This document shows, one piece after another, positions 1 through 9,849 of a stretch of 64,000 nucleotides of DNA. The translations under genes and the position numbers were made by a program. Under the pieces are notes generated by a model, which did no database searches, was not told where the DNA came from, and saw only the letters and a program-made list of their open reading frames with translations. Position 1 is the first letter of the stretch, and each line of letters begins with the position of its first letter. Source of the stretch: Begonia masoniana (lineage: Eukaryota > Streptophyta > Magnoliopsida > Cucurbitales > Begoniaceae); NCBI GenBank assembly GCA_022432975.1, contig CM039512.1:40803001-40867000 (forward strand), given 5' to 3'.

Positions 1-2654
1 AAAGACGGTTCTCTTAGAATGTGCATAGATTACAGAGAACTGAATAAGTTGACAATTAAGAACAAGTACCCCTTGCCCCGGATTGATGACCTATTTGACC
101 AATTACAAGGAGATAAAGTATTTTCAAAGATTGACTTACGTTCAGGCTATTACCAATTGAAGGTTAAGGAGAGGGATATACCTAAGACAGCCTTCAGGAC
201 CCGTTTTGGACATTATGAATTCCTTGTTATGTCGTTTGGGTTAACCAATGCACCTGCAGCCTTTATGGACCTGATGAATCCAGTGTTTCGTGATTACTTG
301 GACAAGTTTGTAATTGTGTTCATAGATGATATCTTAATTTACTCACAGACTAAAGCTGACCACGAGGAACACTTAAGAGTAGTTTTGACAACATTAAAAC
401 AGCAGCAACTCTATGCCAAGCTGTCTAAGTGTGAGTTCTGGTTGGATAAGGTCAACTTCTTAGGCCATGTCATCTCTGCTGAAGGTATATCAGTAGATCC
501 AACCAAAATTCAAGCAGTTAAGGATTGGCCACAGCCAAGGAATGCCAGTGAAGTCCGCAGTTTCCTTGGTTTGGCAGGTTATTATAGGAAGTTTATTAAG
601 GGATTTTCTATGATAGCTAAACCTTTAACAAGTTTGACTAAGAAGGACACCAAGTACTCTTGGACTGCAGCCTGTGAGAATGGCTTCTAGATACTAAAAC
701 ACAAATTAACAACGGCCCCTCTTTTGACACTCCCAACTGAAGGAGGAAGATTCAGTATCTATTGTGATGCATCCAAAATTGGATTGGGGTGTGTCTTAAT
801 GCAAGAAGGCAAGGTTGTGGCGTATGCTTCTAGACAACTGAAAGGTTATGAGCAGAATTACCCCACCCACGATTTGGAATTAGCCGCTGTTGTTTTTGCA
901 CTAAAAATTTGGAGGCACTACTTGTACTGACAACAGTGTGAAGTGTTTTCAGACCATAAAAGTTTGAAATACCTATTTACTCAAAAGGAATTAAACATGA
1001 GACAGAGACGTTGGTTGGAATTTGTAAAAGATTATGACTTCAAAATTAAATATCACCCGGGTAAGGCCAATGCTGTGGCTGATGCATTAAGAAAAATGTC
1101 AAAGACAATACAGCCCGCATTATCAACCATGTCTATACAATTATGGAAGGAAGTTCAGAAGTTCAAGTTGGAAATAGTTTCTGAGTTGTCAACCTTACTT
1201 GCTAATTTAACCATTCGACCAACTATTTTGAATAAGATCAAAGAGGCACAACAGAAGGATTCAAAGGAGAACAATATTATGATGAGTAAGTTAAAAGATG
1301 CCTCCTCTGAATTCAGTCTCTCCAATGATGGTATTCTGAAGTTTAGGAATCGATGGTACATTCCAAGTGATAAGGAGTTGCGTGAGTTGATCTTAGCTGA
1401 GGCACACTCATCTCCTTTCTCTGTACATCCTGGTAACATCAATATGTATCGGGATTTAAGGTTACATTAATGGTGGCCAAATATGAAGAGGGATATTGCC
1501 AAGTATGTGGAGTCATGTTTGGTTTGCCAACAGGTTAAGGCAGAGCATCAACGCCCAGGAGGTACCCTTAAACCACTACCGATCCCCGAATGGAAGTGGG
1601 AAGACATTGCCATGGATTTTGTGGTAGGATTACCTAAGACAACTGAAGGACATGATAGCATTTGGGTTATAATTGACAGAATGACGAAATCGGCTCACTT
1701 CATGCCTGTAAAAACAACTTACACAATGGACCAGCTTGCTAGTCTGTATGTTCAGGAAATTATCAGATTGCATGGGATTCCGATATCTATAGTCTCTGAT
1801 CGTGACCCTAGGTTCACCTCAAGGTTTTGGCAAAGTCTTCAAGGCACGCTTGGTACTAAGTTATCCTTCAGCACTGCATTCCACCCTAAGACAGATGGCC
1901 AATATGAGAGAACAATTCAGACACTCGAAGACATGTTAAGAGCGTGTGTGCTAGACTTTCAGACATCTTGGAGTCGACACCTGCCCTTAGTGGAATTCTC
2001 CTACAACAATAGTTACCAGTTCACTATTGGTATGGCAACCTACGAGGCATTGTATGGTAGGAAATGTAGATCACCCTTATACTGGGATGAGGTTGGCGAA
2101 GCAAAACTCCTAGGCTCCAAAATTTTGTAGCAGATGTCAGACAAGATCGCCATTATTAGGAAAAGGATGACGACTGAACAAAGCCGACAGAAGAGTTATG
2201 CAGACAAAAGAAGGAGAGACCTTGAGTTTGCTGTCGGAGACGAAGTTTTCTTAAAGATTTCACCATTTAAGGGAGTTTTAAGATTTGGCAAGAAGGGAAA
2301 ACTTAATCCGCGATTTATTGGACCATTCCCTGTCTTGGCAAGGATTTGTAGTACAGCTTACAAACTGCAATTGCCTCCATCACTGGAAAAGGTACATAAT
2401 GTCTTTCATGTGTCAATGTTAAGGAAATGAATACGTGATCCGACACATGTTGTTGAGCAAACTGAAATCGAAATCGAGCCGACAGTGATGTGTATGAAAA
2501 GAAGCCTGTAAGGATTATAGAATCTGCAGTTAAGACTCTAAGGAATAAGGAAATTCAACTAGTAAAAGTCTTATGGATTAATCATGGTATTGAAGAAGCT
2601 ACATGGGAACGACAACAAGACATGCTAGACAAATATCTGGAGCTCTTTGTTTAA
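1..2654 (+). pseudogene. Ty3/gypsy (Tekay/Del-like) pol, 3' part: RT, RNase H, integrase, chromodomain-like tail
   Basis: The open frame runs in from the window edge inside reverse transcriptase. The RT catalytic pair sits in [13 protein letters not shown], with the two Asp at about 325-330. RNase H begins near 740 (YCDAS, then the DHKSLKYL block near 952). The integrase zinc finger ([10 protein letters not shown], then [12 protein letters not shown]) lies at about 1408-1550, and the catalytic core follows (MDFVVGLP, then SDRDPRF near 1797). The tail VKVLWINHGIEEATWE, ending at 2654, is the divergent chromodomain-like end typical of Del/Tekay elements. Stops interrupt the frame at 688-690, 928-930, 1468-1470, 2128-2130 and 2428-2430, and a frameshift follows near 2490. 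The stops at 688 and 2128 sit where sister copies in this window read Gln. It would have encoded the replication enzymes of the element whose 3' LTR follows. It cannot make a full protein now. Confidence 0.93.
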
Positions 2655-2680
2655 ACAATTTTCGAGGACGAAAATTTTGT

Positions 2681-2695
2681 TTAAGAAGCGGTGGA
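2681..2695 (+). other. Polypurine tract before 3' LTR
   Basis: A purine-rich run (AAGAAGCGGTGGA) ends directly at the TGTAACACC start of the LTR, 26 bases after the pol stop. This is the expected place of the plus-strand primer. The same tract is copied at 3692-3706 by the tandem duplication. Confidence 0.75.
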
Positions 2696-2853
2696 TGTAA
2701 CACCTGACAATTTCGGTCAGGTGATTTCTCAACTGATTTAACTGTCACCATTATTATTGGACCTCTTGATTTAAATTTAATACCAAGATTTGCTCCAAAT
2801 TGTGTGAAACTAGGTTGAGTGGCAAAATTATAATAAGGGTGGGTTTTGATCGT

Positions 2854-2862
2854 TATATAAAG
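2854..2862 (+). promoter_or_regulatory. TATA box of gypsy LTR
   Basis: TATATAAAG, about 160 bases into the LTR, followed by a C/T-rich leader and a GT splice-donor-like site at 3017. The duplicated copy is at 3866-3874. Confidence 0.6.
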
Positions 2863-5479
2863 GAAATAAAAAAATTTTAAACTTCACCAACGCCACTGTA
2901 GCCGACACTTTCTCCTTTCAGCGATTTTCTTTCCCGAGCTCTCGCTCTTTGCCTGCCAGTAATCCTTCCTTCGACGACCAGTTCCCTCGCTATTTCTCGG
3001 ATACTCTACGCTCGAGGTATGGGTTAGACAATGTAGTTGTCAGTTAGTTGTTAAGCTCTGTTTTTCAGCTTAGTGTTGGAGTTTGGTTTCTCCAATGGCC
3101 GAGTAACAATAGTAACATTTATAATCTGGATTTAGTAATGTCATTTCCGAATCGATTCTGGACATTTAATAAAACCGACCCTGATTAATCGTTAGTTTAA
3201 CCTAGCTGTTTCGGTTTTTGGATTTCAAACTGCACACAGAGAACTCGACTAAGGGATTCGGAAATGACTATAACTACTAGATCCTAGGATGACTTGTGAT
3301 TAGGACTTTTAGGATTTTGTTTTAACTACTGCGATGTAAATATTTTAGGTGAATAAGTCTGAAGAAAAGGAGCACGAATTTGCTAAGGAAGCCAGGTAAG
3401 TGAATGTATTAAGATTTCCGTCCATTAGGGCCCTACATCTTAAGGGTACTAAATTAGTTATGTGTTTGATTTTAGGTTAGTAGATGGTTGTACTTGGATG
3501 ATTTACGATGTTTAAGAACTATGTTATATGGTGTTCTGATAGAGTCATGAAGTCAACTGTCTAGTATGATATTTTCCATAGTTTTTATGATTTAAGAACA
3601 GTCATGTCATGCATCATGATTTACTTTTCAAGCATATGAAAATGATTTTGAGCATGTTTTTTCCCCCATGAACAAGATATAGAATGAATGTTTAAGAAGC
3701 GGTGGATGTAACACCTGACAATTTCTGGTCAGGTGATTTCTCAACTGATTTAACTGTCACCATTATTATTGGACCTCTTGATTTAAATTTAATACCAAGA
3801 TTTGCTCCAAATTGTGTGAAACTAGGTTGAGTGGCAAAATTATAATAAGGGTGGGTTTTGATCGTTATATAAAGGAAATAAAAAAATTTTAAACTTCACC
3901 AACGCCACTGTAGCCGACACTTTCTCCTTTCAGCGATTTTCTTTCCCGAGCTCTCGCTCTTTGCCTGCCAGTAATCCTTCCTTCGACGACCAGTTCCCTC
4001 GCTATTCTCGGATACTCTTTTTCTCGGATACTCTAGCTCGAGGTATGGGTTAGACAATGTAGTTGTCAGTTAGTTGTTAAGCTCTGTTTTTCAGCTTAGT
4101 GTTGGAGTTTGGTTTCTCCAATGGCCGAGTAACAATAGTAACATTTATAATCTGGATTTAGTAATGTCATTTCCGAATCGATTCTGGACATTTAATAAAA
4201 CCGACCCTGATTAATCGTTAGTTTAACCTAGCTGTTTCGGTTTTTGGATTTCAAACTGCACACAGAGAACTCGACTAAGGGATTCGGAAATGACTATAAC
4301 TACTAGATCCTAGGATGACTTGTGATTAGGACTTTTAGGATTTTGTTTTAACTACTGCGATGTAAATATTTTAGGTGAATAAGTCTGAAGAAAAGGAGCA
4401 CGAATTTGCTAAGGAAGCCAGGTAAGTGAATGTATTAAGATTTCCGTCCATTAGGGCCCTACATCTTAAGGGTACTAAATTAGTTATGTGTTTGATGTTT
4501 GTTTTAAGTTAGTAAGATGGTTGTACTTGGATGATTTAAGAACTATGTTATATGGTGTTCTGATAGAGTCTATGAAGTCAACTGTCTAGTATGATATTTT
4601 CCATAGTTTTATGATTTAAGAACATTCATGTCATGCATCATGATTTACTTTTCAAGCATATGAAAATGATTTATGAGCATGTTTTTCCCCCATGAACAAG
4701 ATATGAGAATGAATATGAAACTTATGCAACCGGATTAAGATAGAGTTGGGGGCAGTTTGGCGTATGTCACTATCCAAAGAGAAGGACCATGAATACGGCC
4801 CAAAAGGGACTATGTACACTTGCATTGTCATCCCCCTTTTACGGCACAAATCTTCCCTTAATCCATATGAACAAAGTGATGAACAAGAACACGAATAAGA
4901 ACAAGACAAGAACATGAAACGAACTGGATTACGATTTTCTTGCAACTATGCATTCACGTATACATGTTAGTATTGCATTCCTTACTAAGCATTAGGCTTA
5001 TAGTTTAAACCTTATGATGTAGGTGATGAGATATCAGGTGAGGATTCCAAATTTAATGAAGATGTCTAAGTTTGGTTGCTAGAAGGTGTTCAGGGAGAAA
5101 TTATGTAGCTGGATGGCGATTATGACCCGTGGTTATGCTCATTTTATGTCAGTAAGATTCATGAGAAAACTGATGTCTAAGTAGGATAAGATCATGTTTT
5201 TAATTTGGACTTGAAATTGTCTGGTTCAACTTCTGAGTTTGAGGATTATTATAAGAACCTAAGACATCCTGTTTTATATGAGTCTTCTGCTTACGTATCC
5301 TGAACTAGTCTATGGTTTTTATTCGTTTAAGGTTTATGTCCATCAAGTTGAAATGTGTGTGAGTCGAGGTATTTCCTGTTGATTGAAGTTGCTTGATGAT
5401 TATTGTGTTTTACTGCTGAATGATAGAAGCTGGATGTAGACATCTGTGAAGGTCAGGTTACCTCTCTGTCGGTATGAGT

Positions 5480-5840
5480 TGTTTAAAGATTTCCAGGTTT
5501 CATTGCTGTGTGATAGAAGTTGGGTGAACGTATCATCCGGCTGACGTCATCGGCAGGAGCTGTGTGATAGAAGCTGGATGAATGAATCATCCAGCTGACG
5601 TCACCGGTGGATGGTGAACGTTTGTTGTTCACCGGATGATGTCTCTTATCGGATGGGGTAAGTGAGTCACGTGTTTTGCACATGCCTACCGGAAGATGCC
5701 TCTGACGGATGAGGACATCATCCGGCTGACATCATCGGTGGATGGCGAACGATTGTTGTTCACCGGATGATGTCTCTTACTGGCGATGTTAAGTAGTCAC
5801 GTGAGATGCACATGATAACCGGATGATGTAGATTTTCACT
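5480..5840 (+). repeat. Imperfect ~131-bp tandem repeat with hairpins in LTR
   Basis: Two copies, starting near 5587 and 5718, share the order TCATCC(A/G)GCTGAC, GGTGGATGG, GAACG...GTTCACCGG, ATGATGTCTCTTA, GTCACGTG. They contain palindromes: a perfect 10-bp stem AGCTGGATGA/TCATCCAGCT at 5572-5596 and GGTGAAC/GTTCACC at 5613-5633. Related units in the opposite orientation are in the solo LTR at 10084-10500. Confidence 0.8.
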
Positions 5841-6202
5841 ACCTGTAGAAGCGAGCCCTGTGCTTGTCATTTAGCGATCGACATAAGTGAGTTTTATGTT
5901 TTGTCGTTTAGTGATCGGTAGAGGTCGAGTGTTTTATGCATCGGATGATGTGAGTAGAGCTGCTTGTTGTCTAGCAACCGGCAGATGCCTGCGATTTCGA
6001 GCAACTCAAGAATAATGAGGTTGAGTGTTCTAAGGGCATTTTCTATTGCCCGATTATGTTACAAAACCAATGTCTGGGTTAGTCGTTCGATTCTGTTGAT
6101 GATGAATACGCAAAATTTAAGACGAATGCAAGTTTTGAAAGGATCGAGCTTTGTTAGTCATAGCGTTTTCCTGAGTTCTGTCAAAAAAAGAAATAATAAG
6201 GG

Positions 6203-6226
6203 ATATATATATATATATATATATAT
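6203..6226. repeat. (TA)n microsatellite near LTR 3' end
   Basis: About 12 TA units, some 80 bases before the LTR end. A similar TA tract lies at 34240-34258 near the end of LTR G. Confidence 0.9.
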
Positions 6227-6308
6227 AAAGTTGTACAGATAGAAGGATTAATATTTATGATTTAAGAAAGTTTATTAATTATGCCTTGACCCTACTGGGG
6301 TCGTTACA

Positions 6309-7315
6309 AGTAATGCCTAAGAATTTTGATGAAGTCAAATTTGAAAAGAATTTAGAGTTAAAGAAAATTGGATTATGGCCATGCAAGAAGAATTTAATCA
6401 ATTTGAAAAGAACAAAATTTGAGAACTTGTTCAAAGACCAGACCACTCCCTTATTGGAACAAAATGTGTGTTCAAGAATAAGTTAGATGAAAATATAGTT
6501 GTTTTTAGGAACAAGGCAAGATTAGTTGCAAAATGTTACAATCAAGAAGAAGGTAGTGACTTTGAAGAAACATTTGAATCAGTTGCTAGATTATAGTCTA
6601 ATTGTATGCTTCTAGTCTTTGCTTGTTTTGAGAGCTTCACTTTCTACCAAATGGATGTTAAGAGTACATTTCTAAATGGTTTTATCATGGAAGAAGTTTA
6701 TGTTAAGCAATTTTCAGGGTTTGAAGCTCATGATAAGCTATCATGTCTACAAGATAAACAAGACTCTCTATGGTCTTAAGTAACCTCTTAGAGCATGGTA
6801 TGAAAGATTAAGAAATTTTTTTCTAGAACGAGACTTTAAGATGTAAAAAAAATATTTCGCCTTGTGACCAAACATAAGCATAACGACATGCTTATAGTTC
6901 AAATCTATGTTGATGATATCATTTTTGGTGCAGCAAATTACTCAATTGGTAACGATTTTGCCTCAGTAATGTAAAACAAGTTTGACATGAGTATGATGGG
7001 AGAGTTAAGATTTTTCCTTGAACAAATCAAATAATCTCAAGATGGAATTCTCCTAAGTCGAGCAAAATATGCGAAAGAGCTTCTAAAAGGGTTTGGTATG
7101 GAAAAATTTGGATCTTCCCGTACACCCATGAGCACCTCCACTAAGTAAGATAAAGATGAAAAAGGTAAAAGTTTGAAATTTGTTATATATTACAAAAAGT
7201 AGATTTGATATTCTCTTTAGTGTGTGCGCTTATGTACTATATTTGAAGCATCCATTAAGCAATCTCACTTAAATGTAGGGAAAAAGATTTTCAAATACTG
7301 AAGTGGAACTATTGA
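6309..7315 (+). pseudogene. Decayed Ty1/copia reverse transcriptase fragment
   Basis: Conceptual translation, with frame changes, shows copia RT landmarks in order: an ARLVAK-like block near 6520, FYQMDVKSTFLNGF at about 6640-6680, VQIYVDDIIFG with both catalytic Asp near 6897-6930, MMGELRFFL near 6990, and a degenerate KESHLTAVKRIFKYLKG-like end near 7255-7310. At least six stops and several frameshifts break it. It is similar in layout to the minus-strand copia pol at 59294-62401 but is a separate, older copy. The gypsy LTR ending at 6308 and the one starting at 7316 bound it, so both elements probably inserted into the same old copia element. The rest of its pol is missing, perhaps lost with the far end of O1. 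Confidence 0.85.
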
Positions 7316-9813
7316 TGTAACACCTGGCATTTTTGCCTATGTAATTATTCCCCGGATCATTTAAGCAGAATTAATTTGATATTAATACAATGAATGTTTT
7401 GTTGGAAAACAAATTGACGGAGCTTGTATTGGATTGCATAATGGAAGAAAAAACCAAACTAATGTGTAACTAAACTAAATAAAACCATTAAATAAAGATG
7501 CATGAAGGGGCAAATTAGGAAGGAATTAAGGTTGGTGGAAAGAAAATCAATGGATGATTGACACTTGGCAAACTTGTTGAAGAAGCTACTGCCTTTTTCT
7601 CTTCCTTTCTTCCTCCCTTCTCTTCACTCCTACGTGAAACACTTCCCTGTTTTCTCTCTTCCAGACGACCAGCGACGATTCTAAACTCTCTCCTTTTCCT
7701 GTTTTCTCCAGCCTTCTTCAATAAAGGTAACCCTTTTTCATTAGTTAACAAGTGTAGGTTAGTTATTCTTTAGTTTTAATGAAGTTTAGGGTTAACATCC
7801 GATTATACAAAAATATAGGTTCGAGAATCACCAAGGACTTATGTGCGAGACTTGCAACTCACGGATAGCAGGTAAGTTCATGCGTATAAGTTGGCCCTTA
7901 AGGCCCTACAGCATGGAGATACTAGGTTTTGGTTCGGGTAGTTAGGTCATAGGTTATGTTTTAAGTTAAACGTGTTCTGTTTCACATCTTGCTTTTATTC
8001 TATCGCCTGTATATGTTAAGTTTAAGCACCGTATCTGTTTATGAATACACGTTTTCTATGAAAGTCATGCAAATGTTTTCAGCACCAGATTTGAAGTTAT
8101 GAAAGTTAAAAATGTGAATGTAATGTATGGTTAAGTGTGGACGAGAACTGGCATCCTGTCATGTACTCCTGTTATGTCCTGTTGTGGCATGTACTCTTGT
8201 TGCGCCAGCTCTTCCTCCCACTTATACCTTCCTGTCCAGTGAAACGTAATGTAATGTAACGTATGTTCATGTGTTTGAAAATGTTCATGTACAGCATATG
8301 CATCACTGTATTTCATGTTCTTACTGAGCTCTAGGCTCATAGTTGAACTCCCTGCTGTAGGTATGGATCCTCCAGAAGAGAACCTTGTGCTTCAAGCTGA
8401 TGAATTGATGTAGTTGGCGGTTCGAGCTCATGGGGATTGATCACTATAGTTAGACAAATGTTATTCCTGTGAGGATGTAGTTTCTATAGTTATGTCAAGT
8501 TCTGTACAACTTCTGAAATTTTAAAACGATGTATAAACTTTCTGTTGGTGTTTTAAAAAGAAAACCAATGTTTGACAGTTGATTGTATATTTGAAATATT
8601 CTGGAACTGTTTGGAATCTCTTCCTTTCAGGTTGTCCATGGATTGTCTCGAGTTTTAGAGCTATCCATGCAGTTTGTTTTCTTGAATCTCTGTCATGTTG
8701 TTAAGTGTGTTTTAAAACTGTGTTTTGAATCGGGTTTGAGAAGTTTAAAGTTTTCTGTGTCAAAAGAAGTAAGTCGTCAAACATAGAGGTAGCCAATCAT
8801 TCGCCTGGGTAACCGATCGATCGGCGGAGTATATGTTCAAGTCCTTCAAGTCTTCAAGTTTTCTCTGTAAAACAGTCGTCTACACCCTCTGTAAAACATT
8901 CGTCCACGCCTTCTGTAAAACAGTTGTCCATCATGCCCATATATTAAGTCGTCCATTCTGCCTTTCAGTTTCTGTCTTTCGAGTTTCCAAGTATTCGGCT
9001 AAGTGTTAGTCATCCATTCTGCCTTTCAAATCCCGTCGTCCATTTTGCCTTCAGACTCAATTGTCCATACTACCTTTAAATTTTAAACGTCCACAGTCAC
9101 TGTTCTGTCTTTTATTTCAAACATCCACAACTTCTGTTTGCCCACAGATCCTTCCTTTTATTTTAAACGTCCATAGTCACTGTTCTGTCTTTTATTTTAA
9201 ACGTCTACAGCTTCGGTTGCCCACCGATTCTGTCTTTAATTTTAAACGTCCACGGTCACTGTTTGTGTATTGTTTCTGCCTTTCATTTTAAACGTCCAGG
9301 CTTCTCTCATCCACAGATTCTGTCTTTTATTTTTAAATGTCCAAAGATTCTATCTTTCATTTTAAACGTCCACGGCTTCTGTTTGTCCACAGATTCTTTC
9401 TTTGATTTTAATCGTCCACGGCTTCTGCTTGTCTACAGATTTTGTCTTTGCTTTCAAACGTCCACAGCTTCTGCTGTCCACAGTAAGTCTTCTATGGCAT
9501 GCTTTCCAGTTTCTGTCGTCCATTTCTATTTCATGATTTTCTATTTTCACGTCTTCTAATTTAAGAGTTTTAAAAAGTTGAAGTTAAGTCCTAGTGAAAA
9601 TCCCGGAAACTGTTTTTGTTCCTCCTTGCCTTTTGTCTTCCTGTTCTCTTCTTCCAATTATTCCTGTAACCTAATTTCAACTTATCTTCCAGTCTTCAGC
9701 TCCAGAGAAGGTTTTCTCTGTGTAATGTTTTAAATGTTCAAAAAAAAATATGTCACGTTTTAAATGTCTGGAGTGATGGCTCCTCAGCCTCGATCGGGTT
9801 AGAGGTCGTCACA
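7316..9813 (+). mobile_element. 5' LTR of gypsy element O1
   Basis: Starts TGTAACACCTGGCATTTTTG and ends GAGGTCGTCACA, four bases before a primer-binding site, so its length is 2,498 bp. The start reappears at 26077 as the truncated 3' LTR of the same element, nearly identical over 400 bp. Splice-like sites occur at 7727 (GT), 7818 (AG), 7872 (AGGTAAGT) and 8360 (TGTAG). A 12-bp palindrome CCGATCGATCGG is at 8813-8824. Confidence 0.92.
9066..9490 (+). repeat. Imperfect ~46-bp minisatellite (AAACGTCCAC units)
   Basis: About ten degenerate units of the form ATTTTAAACGTCCAC, then GCTTCTGTTTG, then TCCACAGATTCTGTC. Unit lengths vary from about 30 to 47 bp. It lies in the downstream part of the O1 LTR. 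The short open frames across it are by-products of the repeat, not genes. Confidence 0.85.
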
Positions 9814-9817
9814 GTTA

Positions 9818-9829
9818 TGGTATCATAGC
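9818..9829 (+). other. Primer-binding site of O1 (tRNA-iMet type)
   Basis: TGGTATCATAGC, four bases after the LTR end. It matches the plant initiator-tRNA complement TGGTATCAGAGC at 11 of 12 positions. Confidence 0.85.
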
Positions 9830-9849
9830 AAAAAACTGGGTTTTAAAAG

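Larger units (their letters stand above)
2681..4710 (+). repeat. 1,011-bp tandem duplication covering polypurine tract, LTR start, promoter and leader
   Basis: The segment from about 2681 repeats from about 3692 with near identity until about 4700. The first unit breaks off inside the LTR at AGATATAGAATGAATG and runs straight into a second polypurine tract and LTR start. The second unit carries on to the LTR end. Small differences are a few one-base indels, an extra TCGGATACTCT near 4010 and an extra GTTTTAAGTTAG near 4500. The result is two LTR starts, two TATA boxes and two copies of the putative 47-nt leader exon in tandem. Confidence 0.92.
2696..6308 (+). mobile_element. 3' LTR of the first gypsy element, enlarged by an internal duplication
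   Basis: The LTR begins TGTAACACCTGAC right after the polypurine tract and ends GGGTCGTTACA at 6308, so it has TG...CA ends. Without the duplicated 1,011 bp it would be about 2.6 kb. TATATAAAG occurs at 2854 and again at 3866, followed by a pyrimidine-rich leader. A minus-strand solo LTR at 9850-12178 has related ends and related CATCCACCGGT/GACGTCA repeats. Its upstream partner is outside the window. The sequence just after it (AGTAA) would be one copy of the target duplication. Confidence 0.85.
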
